The notes under the pieces: generated by a model
Seen by the model: the letters and a program-made list of their open reading frames with translations, nothing else
Databases searched by the model: none
Told to the model about the DNA's origin: nothing
Shown: positions 11,429 to 22,028 of the stretch, one piece after another
Layout of the letters: every line of letters starts with the position of its first letter
Numbering within the stretch: position 1 is the first letter of the stretch
NCBI GenBank assembly: GCA_021596325.1
Contig: JAKGDA010000045.1
Location: 124,001 to 188,000 of the forward strand
DNA: 64,000 nucleotides
Origin: Parafenestella ontariensis
Lineage: Eukaryota; Ascomycota; Dothideomycetes; Pleosporales; Cucurbitariaceae
Direction of reading: 5' to 3'
Made by a program: the position numbers and the translations under genes

Positions 11429-12622
11429 ATGGATCTCACGCCCGTCAAGATACGAGGTAGGAAAAGAAAACACCCTGCACTCATCGCTGCAAAACTCCAG
11501 TCCTCCAAAGCCTCCTCGCAATCTTCCTCTCAAGCTTCGTCTCAAGATAAACGCCCACGAAAACGCAAAGTCAAGAAGAAAGCAACAACACCCGCCATGC
11601 CTACCCTCCAAGGTCTACCCCAGGAGCTTCTGGAGATCGTTTTTCTATACAGCATGAATATCTCCCTCCCACGCTGTTCCCCTTCCCTGGGCCGGAAACT
11701 ATCTTCCCGCCATGTGACGATGGAGTTTACCATGCGATCATTCTTTCACAGCGTGGACCATAAAGCCAACATCCGAGATCGAAAAGTCACTTCAGACCCG
11801 CAACTACAGTCCGACATACTATCCTGCCGCTTCTTCACCTACAAGTTCTTTTTGGATTATGTAAAGAGGGCTCACGACGCAATGATCAGGTTGCGCGGGA
11901 AAGCATGGGAAAACACCGGTGTACCCGTTCTAGGCGTGGAAGAGTTCGAAGGGTTGTTTGTGTTCAGATTCACCAAAATCCCCTACCTCTCCTTCGCAGA
12001 AGGCTTCCATATACCCGAGAAACTCCTACACGGGCCGTTCACCAAAGAAAAGGCATCCCTGCTCTACGTCCTAGTCTCTCTGAACGGCGAAATCGACTGG
12101 ACAGGCAGCATGGCGGGTGAAGTAGCAAAGACGGGGATCAAAGAAGCAATCAAAGAGGGCAATGAACATGCCGTTGCTGCGTTGGCGGTGCTACTAGGTG
12201 TGCCGAAGGCGATTACTACGGATATGCTGAGATACGCTGTTATACATTGCGGATGTGAGATAAACATCCTCCGGCACCTGCTCTTCAATGCGCAAATCCT
12301 GGGCCGCGACACATCGAAAGACACTCTCGATTTCCACGATCCCAAACTTTGGGCATGGGCGGATGCGAATGACGAGCGTGGGGATGAACTGAAGGACATG
12401 TTGAAGAAGGCCGATGCCTTTAACCTGGAGTTCTACTTCGAGGAGGATGCAGACTGGACCAAGATTGTGGGGTTTCCTTATGGTGGAAGCAAGTTCGACA
12501 CTAGAACGACGTTTGATGGTATGGTGAGGGAGTTGTTGGGAAATCTGTACAGAAATTATGGGAGGAAGATAACGACGCGGAGACGGCAGACAAATGAGCA
12601 AAGGGTTGTGGAGGAAGTATAA
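11429..12622 (+). CDS. F-box-like protein
   Basis: A single exon of 397 residues. Residues 1-55 are basic and Ser/Lys-rich (GRKRKH, KRPRKRKVKKK), resembling a nuclear localisation signal. From about residue 61, LQGLPQELLEIVFLYSMN fits the first helices of an F-box. The remainder, with ETFTMRSFF-like and FFLDYVKRAHDAM segments, has the look of fungal F-box proteins of unknown target. F-box proteins recruit substrates to SCF ubiquitin ligases through Skp1. No leucine-rich or WD repeats are recognisable. The F-box call rests on one short motif. Confidence 0.65.
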   Translation: MDLTPVKIRGRKRKHPALIAAKLQSSKASSQSSSQASSQDKRPRKRKVKKKATTPAMPTLQGLPQELLEIVFLYSMNISLPRCSPSLGRKLSSRHVTMEFTMRSFFHSVDHKANIRDRKVTSDPQLQSDILSCRFFTYKFFLDYVKRAHDAMIRLRGKAWENTGVPVLGVEEFEGLFVFRFTKIPYLSFAEGFHIPEKLLHGPFTKEKASLLYVLVSLNGEIDWTGSMAGEVAKTGIKEAIKEGNEHAVAALAVLLGVPKAITTDMLRYAVIHCGCEINILRHLLFNAQILGRDTSKDTLDFHDPKLWAWADANDERGDELKDMLKKADAFNLEFYFEEDADWTKIVGFPYGGSKFDTRTTFDGMVRELLGNLYRNYGRKITTRRRQTNEQRVVEEV

Positions 12623-13696
12623 ATTCCCAACTATGAATGAAGATCACGATACATACTACGAACAAACTACGCTACAAGCACTTGACCTACCTTTGAGTGA
12701 CCTACCTTCAATGGGAGTGGTGCACATCGTGGAATAGTATACGCCAAGGTGGGGTCAGTAGTAATTCCGTTGAGCATCCTCAACGAGTACCGACGGAACA
12801 GTCATGTCTGCAAACTCGTTAGCCATCAGTTTTCGACCAGACAATGCTAAGCAAGTAGGTGGTGTGGTGTTCCTCAGTGATCTTGGTGTTAAAAACGTAA
12901 TCATAGAAATCATTTACTATCTATGCAAGTTTTAATCATTGGAAGGGGGGGGTGCAGCAACGTAAGAAGTAAAGCTAGACTGACCTGTACTGGAGTCGAT
13001 GTAGAGTATCGAGTAAAGCGAGGAAGCTCAGCGTGCATGTCACAACGATTGCGCACTATCTTGTCAAAATAGCGGAACATCTATTCATGGTCAGTCTAGG
13101 TCTAAGCCATGATGCAGAGACAAGAGGGCTAAGTGCGTGAAGAAAACTCAGAATATGTAAGAATTGAATGTCATCGGTTCGACGCCGTTATGAGACCCCG
13201 GCGAGGGTCTCCGGCAAAGAACTCAATCGCAAATTATTTCATCCTAGGACGGAAACAAATGCTTGCAGGGAGGGTAGACTTACCAGTTAATATCGTACGC
13301 CAAATTGCAAGCTGTCGAATGGCACCCTTTCCACCAAGCTAATCGCTTCGCTACTTGTCCAGCAAGTTGCCATCATCGTGCGCATTCCTAGTCGCAAGTT
13401 GCAGGCAGTTCTAAGTGCTGGTGCTGGCGTGAGGCGCTCTTCATGAGAAGAGAGGTGGTGATGGAAGAAACGCGAGGAAGTCGCGGCGAGTTTTCATGGC
13501 GGCGCCAAGCCTGAGCGTGCACGGGGCAGCTTCATTCGCTCGCTTAGCCCACCATCATTTCGATGCTTCCAACTGCGACTCCATCTCCCGACAAGAACAT
13601 CCAACACCGACTCCTATTTCCGACCGGTACGCTTTCGACGCTGCACTTGCACACATTTACACGCCCTAACAGTTAATTGCAGCACATACCGACGAA
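12623..13696. other. intergenic with probable 5' UTR intron of eL14
   Basis: Mostly non-coding. At 13627-13682 a 56-nt segment begins GTACGC, contains CCCTAAC and ends TTGCAG, 14 bases before the eL14 ATG. It has every mark of a 5' UTR intron, common in ribosomal protein genes. A run of nine G lies near 12945. Confidence 0.55.
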
Positions 13697-14298
13697 ATGG
13701 GTGACGCCGATATCACAACGAGCGCCTGGAGGCAGGTCGAGGTCGGCCGTGTGGTCCTCTTCAACGAGGGCCAGTACGAGGGCCGGTTGGCTACCATCGT
13801 CGAGATCATCGACCACAAGCGTGTACGGATTGCCCGCGATTCGGATGCTGCGCAGTAGCTCACAGAAACAGGTGCTTATCGATGGTCCCTCCGAGAAGGC
13901 CCCCGTTCCCCGACAAGAAGTCGCACTCGCCAAACTCTCTCTCACCCCGATCGTCATCCCCAAGCTGCCCCGCGCCACCGGTGTCGGCCACGTTGCGAAG
14001 AAGTGGGAAGAGGCCAAGGTCCAGCAGAAGTTCGATGAGAGCGCCTGGGCAAAGAAGCGTGCGGCAGTCACGAAGAGACGGGGACTGAACGACTTTGAGC
14101 GCTTCAAGGTCATGAAGATGAGGAAGCAGGTAGGTCTACTCTTTGGCATCTCTCTACTGTTGAAAACCGACCTACATGGAACATACGACCTGCGACCTAG
14201 GCATGCGCTTTGTTGAACACGATGGCTAACAAAACATGCAGGCTCGCTTCGAGGTTCAGAAGACTTTTGCCAAGATCCGCGCCAGTGCGAAGGCATAG
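13697..14298 (+). CDS. rpl14: 60S ribosomal protein eL14
   Basis: Three coding exons, 13697-13822, 13872-14129 and 14242-14298, give 146 residues, typical for fungal eL14. Introns are 49 and 112 nt. The product starts MGDADITTSAWRQVEVGRVV and carries the KOW-like RNA-binding core (VLFNEGQYEGRLATIVEIID, then VLIDGP). The C-terminal half is basic and helical with LNDFERFKVMKMRKQ. It is a structural component of the cytosolic large ribosomal subunit. The first coding intron separates DHKR from VLIDGP, matching the family domain break. Confidence 0.93.
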
Positions 14299-14766
14299 GT
14301 AGTTTAGATGCTGTCGGGAGACAGGGTGTGGTGGTGGTGGCTGCATGCAGGTGGCGGTGAGGCATGATGTGCATTTTCATGAGCATTCCGAAGGCGACCC
14401 AAAGGCATTCAAAAATTCAAGACCTGGATTCGGGTGAATAAGTCCAATGTTTGGCATGGTGCAATTCGGATGGGAAGGTTTACTCGGCTCTCGCATGCAT
14501 TCCACATGTAGCAAGAGAGTCAAATCCACAAATTCATGAAACCACAAAGACCGCAACTAGAATTGCCAATTTGATACCCTTTTGAAATGACCAAAGCCGT
14601 GAAATATGCCTGTTGCAAGTGAAGTTGGTACTGATGGGCATTCGGAGCTCTTTCCTCGCTAGACCGCACAAACGCTCCTACCTCGCTAAAATCGACCTTG
14701 GAAGCTCCGACCTCCGCATACCGTGTATTGCAGCAACACCACAACCAGGACACCACATACGACATC
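14299..14766. other. intergenic
   Basis: 3' flank of eL14 and promoter/5' UTR of NAC-alpha. No gene seen. Confidence 0.6.
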
Positions 14767-15547
14767 ATGGCCAACCCACGCATTGAAGAGCTCCCCGACG
14801 AGCCCGAGAAGAAGAACGTCCAGATTGAGGAGGATGACTCCGAAGAAGACTCTGAGGCCGAGGAGGGTGGTGAGGTCAACATCCCCGCAGGCGCCTCGGT
14901 CGCAGTCCACTCCCGCAACGAGAAGAAGGCTCGCAAGGCCATTACGAAGCTTGGATTGAAGCACATCGAGGGCATTACGCGCGTCACCCTCCGTCGACCG
15001 AAGAACGTGAGTGCAAGCCGAGCAATTGGAAGATGGGGCGCCGGAAGCACATACCGGCTGAGCCTCTCTCATAATAAGAAATGCGAGCTAACAGAGAAAT
15101 CAGATCCTCTTCGTCATCAACCAGCCCGATGTTTACAAGTCTCCCTCAAGCAACACCTGGATGTAAAGTGGTCCCGCCTCAATCGCAGCGCTCACAGACT
15201 AACCCCGCACCAGCATCTTCGGTGAGGCTAAGATCGAGGACCTGAACTCCCAGGCCCAGGCTTCCGCCGCTCAACAGCTCGCTCAAGCTGAGGCCGCCTC
15301 GCACGACCACTCCGGCCATGACCACGACCATGACCACGGCAAGGGCAAGGGCAAGGCTGTCGAGGACAAGAAGGAGGAGGAGGATGAGGACGACGATGAC
15401 GATGAGGAGGTTGATGATTCTGGACTCGAGGCCAAGGACATCGAGCTCGTCATGCAGCAGGCTAGTGTCTCAAGGAAGAAAGCCGTCAAGGCTCTCAAAG
15501 AGAACGACAACGATATCGTAAACTCCATCATGGCGCTAAGCATATAG
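14767..15547 (+). CDS. egd2: nascent polypeptide-associated complex subunit alpha
   Basis: Exons 14767-15006, 15104-15162 and 15214-15547 encode 210 residues. The N-terminus is acidic (EEDDSEEDSEAEE). The NAC domain follows: SRNEKKARKAITKLGLKHI, VTLRRPKN, then ILFVINQPDVYKS and IIFGEAKIEDLN. A His/Asp/Lys-rich linker leads to a C-terminal UBA domain (LEAKDIELVMQQASVSRKKA, ending NSIMALSI). With the beta subunit it binds ribosomes and shields emerging chains, preventing mis-targeting to the ER. Length and domain order are standard. Confidence 0.95.
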
Positions 15548-15977
15548 ACTACCGCAGTCTAGGTGTCTAGGTCTGAAGGAAAAAGGATGGCTTCTGAGCT
15601 TTGCCGAGTCGTAGAGACTCCTGCCCGCTCATGTATAAGAATCATATAAATGGATCTTTTAAAAGTCACATTTACCAATGTATGACTTGATGCCCAATGT
15701 TCTGAACAGTGACTTGAGCAAAAGCAAGATTAAAGGGTCCTGCCGCTTCGAGAAGCCTTGGCTAGCATACGGCTTTTTGCCTCTTGCGAGCAGTTTTAAC
15801 TTTGAACGCATCAGTTGAGCGGTGAATGAATTGTTCCTTGATCGTTCCTGAGCAACTTCCGCATCGGCTGCGACCACCGTCCATGGCTTACATAAGTGGT
15901 CTTGGCGTCGAGAACTTCCGGAAGTCGCGATCCTCAACCTCACGAATCCATCCCCACACCCCATCTCAACCATCACA
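15548..15977. other. intergenic; ATP7 promoter
   Basis: Contains the 3' flank of NAC-alpha and the ATP7 upstream region. No ORF supported. Confidence 0.6.
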
Positions 15978-16743
15978 ATGGCCGTCGGAGTACGTTCCTC
16001 CCCTTCCTTTGCGCTTCTGGGAGCTCGCCAGTGCTCAATTGCAGCTCCCGCCGAGCTCCCTCTCGCGCAATGGCACCCCCAACCTCGGATCATGAAAACT
16101 AACACATCCCCCCTCACAGCGCAGCGCCGCCCTCAAGCTCGACTGGACAAAGCTCGGCACGCAGCTAGGCCTTAAAGGCCAAACTGCCGCCGCTCTTCAA
16201 TCCTTCAAGAAGCGCAACGACGACGCGCGCCGCAAAGTCACCATCCTCGCCGACCAACCCCAAACCGTCGACTTCAGCCACTACCGCAGCATCCTCAAGA
16301 ACCAGGCCGTCATCGATGACATCGAGAAGCAATTCAATGCCTTCAAGCCCCAGACATACGATGTGAACAGGCAGATCAAGGCGATCGAGGCGTTTGAGAG
16401 CCAGGCTGTTAAGAGCGCAGAGGAGACGAAGGCGGTCGTGGATAAGGAGTTGACCGACTTGAACAAGACATTGAAGAACATTGAGGACGCTAGGCCGTTT
16501 GCTGATCTCACTGTGGTGCGTACACCACACTCGTTCGGAATAGGAGATGGATATGCTAATGGATTTCACAGGACGAGGTCGCTGCTGCTCAGCCCGAAAT
16601 CGACCAGCGCACCGAGCAGCTTGTCGCGAAGGGTCGCTGGGCTGTTCCTGGCTACAAGGCAAGTCTTTCGTGCGATGTTGTAATGGTGTGAATCGCTGCT
16701 AATACCCATATAGGAGAAGTTCGGCGATCTGTCCGTTCTCTAA
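15978..16743 (+). CDS. atp7: mitochondrial F1Fo ATP synthase subunit d
   Basis: Four exons, 15978-15989, 16120-16515, 16572-16658 and 16714-16743, give 174 residues, the standard fungal length. The product begins MAVGRSAALKLDWTKLGTQL, has the long peripheral-stalk helices (DDIEKQFNAFKPQTYDVNRQ), and ends YKEKFGDLSVL. Subunit d links the F1 head to the membrane part through the stator stalk on the matrix side. The first exon is only four codons. The last intron (16659-16713) starts GCAAGT after AAG, the classical GC-AG intron context, and has GCTAAT as branch site. Confidence 0.93.
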
Positions 16744-18846
16744 ATATCCCTTGCTATGTAGTCAAAATGTACCCGACCTGGGTTGTATTACCTACGTATT
16801 GTGAATAGTTTCGGTGGGCTTCAATGCATCCTAGATATTTGACCAACTATTGCATATTGCAGTATGCCTTTGCTCTTGTCTTATCTTGAACACTCATCGC
16901 TTCTTTAACTGGATATGCCACCTACTTTCATCGAAACATATCCGCGTCTTGGACCAAGCGCAACATCCAAGTTCCATAACTATGTGGCCGGAGAAATACT
17001 AGTCGTCCATATCATTGTGAGACTCAGGTCCGAAAATAGCAAGCAGGCTGGGTCAGGTAAATTGATGCAAAGATACCGGTTGCTCTACAAAAATCCTAAA
17101 AGAGGACTATAGCTTACTTCAACTCGACCGGGCGCCGGGTTCCCGTTCGGCTCCAGACAGTCAATGACAAAGCAACGGCCAAATCATAGAGACTCTCCAG
17201 CACGACTCGATTGTATGGTTACATCAATGTAGCAGAGTCCGTCACAAGCCTATTGATATATCCTAATATTGATGGGAGCTATTGGATTATGGATGGTGAG
17301 CCTTTCATACTGCATACTTCCGGAGTATCCACAAGACATCTATCCTATGAGCGTACTAGGTGGATACATACGCAAGAGCCTTCACGTTCGCGGGAATGGC
17401 GAAGGCGGGGATGCTGCTCAAGATCTGGGTCACGGTAAAAGGCAAGTAATGACCGTAAGTTTCGCCTGGAAGGTATCGTGCTTCATCAAGTTGGCAGTAA
17501 TGGCTCATGCTACAACAATATCTTGAGTAGACTCTAACATCGAGGTTTCCCATGTCAACCTGTTCCTCAACACGTTCATCAGGTACCACCAACCCCAGTC
17601 CTTGCCAGATCCCCCGCGCCTCTCCTCATCTCTTCGACTAGCCAATGCACCACAACCTCAAAGCTCAAGCGCGTAAATCTGCTTTGGATAGCTGGTTTGA
17701 GGAGAAGGTTACTAATTTCGGTTAGATCTGCTTAGAGGCTTGGCAGCTGTAACGCTTACCTTGCGACTTCAGACGGCACTTCAGATTCCTTGGGTCTTGT
17801 AGTTCCTGTTTCTAAGCCTCCTGCCTTAACTCCAATGCATCACAACATCTGTACTATTGTTGTCTGCGGCACGCCGTCTTGAGCGAGGTATTATCCCACA
17901 GAAACGCCACTATGCCGGATTCCAATACGAGGCAGATATTATCCGTTCGGTCAGAGCGGCGCAGACTCCCATTACAGTATCAGCAACCAGGCGATCAGCC
18001 AGACTTTACAGAATCAAGTTCCACTTTCTCTTGAACTACCATCAGCAATTTTCCAGATCCGGCCAATCGGTTAGAGTTGCTCCCCTTTTCGGAGAAGTAT
18101 TGAACCGAATACGATCCACACTGTGATGCACCGGGTCCTTGCAGATGGGCTTTCGACCATTCGAACGCCACGTGCTCCGAGCTTTGAAGGTGTGCTGTAT
18201 TACCCGAGATGCGGTGTGAATCATTGTAGCTGAAGGAGCGGCGTAGTTTGTTGGGGAGAGCGATAATAGCCGAGATGAGACCTGGTAGGTGTGGGAAGCG
18301 GAGAGTGAGACAATGGAGTAACCTTACAAGTCAATCATCACTAGAGGGAGGAGCGCAGGTGGAAGGAGCAGTGGGTAAATCCTCAATCTTGACAAGTGTG
18401 CCACTCAGCGTACCAGGTCCACAACCGCGATTGCCGAATTGCGGGGAGCGATACTACATTGCGTGGAAACTGTGGGGAAGCAAGCATACCGACGGGATGA
18501 CAGGGGAAGAGTATGAAGTACGTCAAAGCAAACTCGGGCATCTGGTAGGTCGAAGTAACATTGGAAGGTGGCAGCTGGCTGTTTGACCTCTCTAAAGCCA
18601 CAACTCCGGGTGCCAATTCAGTCCAAGCCGCCGACCCCTGCGTGGTAACGGACCAGGTGCAGCATGATGGTTCATGTTCTCGGCCTGAAATATCAAAACC
18701 AGTTTAATATCTCCTTGCGGCCGCACTAAAAGGGACCCCTCTTTTCCAGTATTGGTCAAATACAATCACCTGGCACCGCGCAGAATCCCTTGCTAATAAA
18801 CCATGCCCTCTGGTCTTTACATCGACATCAACTCTCCCATCACGCA
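16744..18846. other. 2.1-kb gene-poor stretch with exon-like fragments
   Basis: No complete gene could be assembled. On the minus strand between about 17,810 and 17,110 several short open segments look protein-like: KQELQDPRNLKCRLKSQ before a GTAAGC donor, FTRLSFEVVVHWLVEEMRRG after a CAG acceptor, and an 80-90 codon frame near 17,590-17,356. They lie in different frames with stops between them. This may be a decayed gene or an intron-rich lineage-specific one. Confidence 0.35.
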
Positions 18847-19773
18847 ATGACGCCGCATTACCTTCGCAATATCGCACTCGCCCTCGAACTGTTCGTGGTC
18901 CTCACACAATGCGCTGACCTCAACTACTCGGGAGAAGCAGTCACTACTCGATTCTGGGACTGCTGTAAACCTTCATGCGGTTGGAATGGAAAGGCAGACG
19001 TTTCCAAGCCGGTAGTAGCATGTACTGCTGACGACAAACCCACGGATATGGCTGCTGGAACCGGTTGCAATGGTGGCTCTGCATTTCAGTGCTCTAACCA
19101 GCAACCATGGGCAATAAACGACACTGTATCTTATGGATATGCTGGCGTCTTCATCACACCGGATCTCACTCATGGCGCTATCGAGGGGGCTTGGTGTTGC
19201 GCGTGTTACAAGCTGGATTTCATCAGTGAACCGCTCATTGGCAAGAGTATCATTGTTCAAGCTTCAAACACAGCATACGATTTGACATCCACAAATCGAT
19301 TTTCGCTAGCGGTAAGCTCTCTATGCAAGATATGGATGTTGTGAATGAAGCTGAGTTTCCTGTAGATACCTGGTGGAAACACCACTTCCTCGAATGCCTG
19401 CGCCCAGCAGTATGGAATGAGCCAGTCTGTGTTTGGTGAGAACATGGCAGGAGTCAGCTCCAAAGACGACTGTCAAAATCTGCCCGAGCCATTGAGGGCC
19501 GGATGTCAATGGAGGTTTGATTGGTTCAAAGATGCAAATTTCCCAAGGTATTCATTTCGACTCCAGACACATAGCATTGTTCTAACGTCACATAGCGCAA
19601 AGTTCAAACGTGTAGTCTGCCCCTCTGAAATCACGGCCAGAACCGGCTGCAGCCGCAACGACGACAAACAACTAGCAGGCGAAGTACCTTCCTCCGCACT
19701 CAGCCTCATCCCAATCTCCCCCGCAGTAGCTACCTTCGCCGCCGCGGTCCTGCTAGGCGTACTATCGATATAG
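18847..19773 (+). CDS. GH45-like secreted protein, probably GPI-anchored, catalytic acid missing
   Basis: Exons 18847-19311, 19366-19547 and 19596-19773 give 274 residues. A signal peptide (hydrophobic IALALELFVVLTQC) precedes the GH45 endoglucanase fold: TTRFWDCCKPSCGW, SNQQPWAINDTVSYGYAG, EGAWCCACYKLDF, IPGGN, GCQWRFDWFKDANFP, CPSEITARTGCSRND. The C-terminus is Ser-rich and then hydrophobic to the end, fitting a GPI-anchor signal. GH45 enzymes cleave beta-1,4-glucan by inversion. The base-region Asp is present (D38 in FWDCC), as is the assisting Asp (D145). The acid Asp of the usual HFD motif before IPGG is replaced by Ser153 (RFS). It may therefore be inactive or altered, perhaps a binding or expansin-like protein; GH45 and expansins share a fold. 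Confidence 0.85.
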
Positions 19774-22028
19774 TATCAGTGACGACGCTGCACGCCACCT
19801 CTTCTGGACCGCTTACGATCGCCACGTTTTTCGACTTTAAGTCTCCATTGTTCGCCAGGGCTATTCCGTCAGATGATGAAGGATCGCCCCGCCTATATCA
19901 TGCACGGATACCCTACCAATTAAACACTTGCATTAACACGGCAGGAAAGCCGTGTCTTGGGAAAGCGCGCGGTAAATACCTGTGCAACTTATTTCACTCC
20001 CGGAGTTGCCGACAACTCACACGCGGTTCATGGACTCGAACTTTTCCTCTTCTTCAGCTCTTGTCGCCAAACGCGACGAGGGCAAATGTATGCTATTACG
20101 GTCGACTTCACATACTGGCGTTTTGAGGATGCTTTTTCTTGTTGCCTTCATGGCTTTCATTTAAGCGACGGGTTGCTGCAAGTCGAGTACGTTGAGTTAT
20201 GAGCTATTTTATCACGCTCGTTTGGCCTTGATATTGGCGCGTGGATGATGGAAGATGGAGGAAGAGGAGCAGATACCTACCGAGGCTGTTGCAACCTCAA
20301 GATGAAACAGGCAACGCATGAAAAAGCTTGAGAAAATTCAGGAATGGAACCTACATGTCAAGTGCGAAATGACAGCTCCCCGTTCCGTAGCAAAACAGTC
20401 AAGACGTTTTCACCACCAGTCATCTCCCAATCTTGCTTTCTCACTATTCACACAAGCGCTGAATTCTACCCATTGCTAAAGCTTCACAAGAACCCTCTGC
20501 GTTTCTCCATCCATCCCCATAAACCCCCAATACCCCTTCCTCCTCCTCCGCGCATCGTCCTATCTCAGCCTTCCTTCCTTCCTTCGCGCGCAACACGCAT
20601 GTATTTCCACAAGCAGCCATCCATTCATTTAGGCAAATTCAAAACTGTGGTCGCACAACGGCCCTCGCAACTTTAGACAACAAGGAAACGTCTCCGCCTC
20701 CCGGAAAGCAAGCTTGCACTTTACCCATATCACCCGCGCCCAGGGGGGCTGAAAAATAGATTGCAAGCTTAACCTCTCGGACGGAAGAAAAGCATTTTTT
20801 GCGCACTGACGAATGAGCAGACGAGGGGTGGGTTGCCCCTCATTTCTCGTCGTGGCACATGGTGGGAGCTTGAGCTTATAGGTGTATGTATGTATATGTA
20901 TGGGGGGCGGTTTGGTTTGGTGTGTGAGGTGGTGGGTGGACGGAAATGGATGGCCTAAATTCGCTTACCGTTACGGGTACGGAGACGGGAACGAGCGATC
21001 TTTTGCAAATTGCATGATCGGGCGCAATGACACACAGTTTCGTTGGGTGATGAGTGGCGTTTACAGGTTGTGCTGTTGATGCAAACATCATGCTCCTCTC
21101 ACGATGTGTGTGCAGCGATGATGCTGGGTATGTTTCGCGTTATGAGGCGACGAGGCGCAGACTCGCACGTCTCTAGTGCGAATGTGTACATTATACATTT
21201 TAGATTATTAAGGACGAGAGGACGATGCTCTTCCAATGTTAAGGTGTCAGAGAGGAAATGCAGTAGCTTATTGAGCGAGCCTGTGGCCGTAGGCGTCGTG
21301 CGAAGTCTCCCTCCGTACTCGCGCTTCGACTTCCTCAGTCTGGAACTGGATTTTCCGCGAAGCGGACGACGCCTACTATGATCTCCCAGCCTATATCGAT
21401 AAAATAGCAAGCCTATGCAAGGAATACCAGACAAGTATCTTGACTCACACCTCAAAGCGCTAGCAGTCTAGATCATTCAGCGAAAACGAATTCTTCCACA
21501 GCGAAGGTAAATGCTCCGAGAGTTGCTGAATGCTCCCTCTGCAGAAAAGCCAGCGTTACAATGCTTCCCTGCGTTGTTCGTCGCGTCAAGTTGCTTCCCG
21601 CCCAAAGATCGTCCGTGGATTACCCCAGATCCGTTTCACTTGCAGGGCGGGGCTGGTAGGTACCCCTGCGGACTCACGGGCCTGAGCGCCGTTTTGGTGC
21701 GTGTGACTTCGATGGGCTGTGGTTGGGTAGAAAGTCTTGGGAGAAGTCTAGAGCGTCTTCTGTCGTCTGCCTCGTGGGAAGGTATACGTGATGATTGTAT
21801 GGGTTAGCTGGTGTGCATCTACTGACTGGACGGTGACTTGAGCGTGCAACACGCCTTGAATGACGTACGCTTCAAGTTCTAACACTGAAGAATTCTAGAG
21901 TTGCATTGTGAAAGCATTAGAAGCGAAACATGGAGACCAGAATCAAGCGCTATATCAACAGAGAAAGCAAGAGTTGAAGTTCTGTGATGGGGTATGCAAG
22001 ATTTATTCATTAGCTATGGTAGCTATCG
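19774..22028. other. 2.25-kb non-coding stretch
   Basis: No gene supported. It includes a pyrimidine-rich plus-strand stretch near 20,400-20,600 with CCTT repeats, and a GTATGTATATGTATG simple repeat near 20,883. Open frames here lack domains, start context and splice logic. Confidence 0.5.

Noticed and set aside
13160..13200. GGTTCGACGCC resembling a tRNA T-arm
   Set aside because: No matching acceptor, D- or anticodon stem could be built around it.
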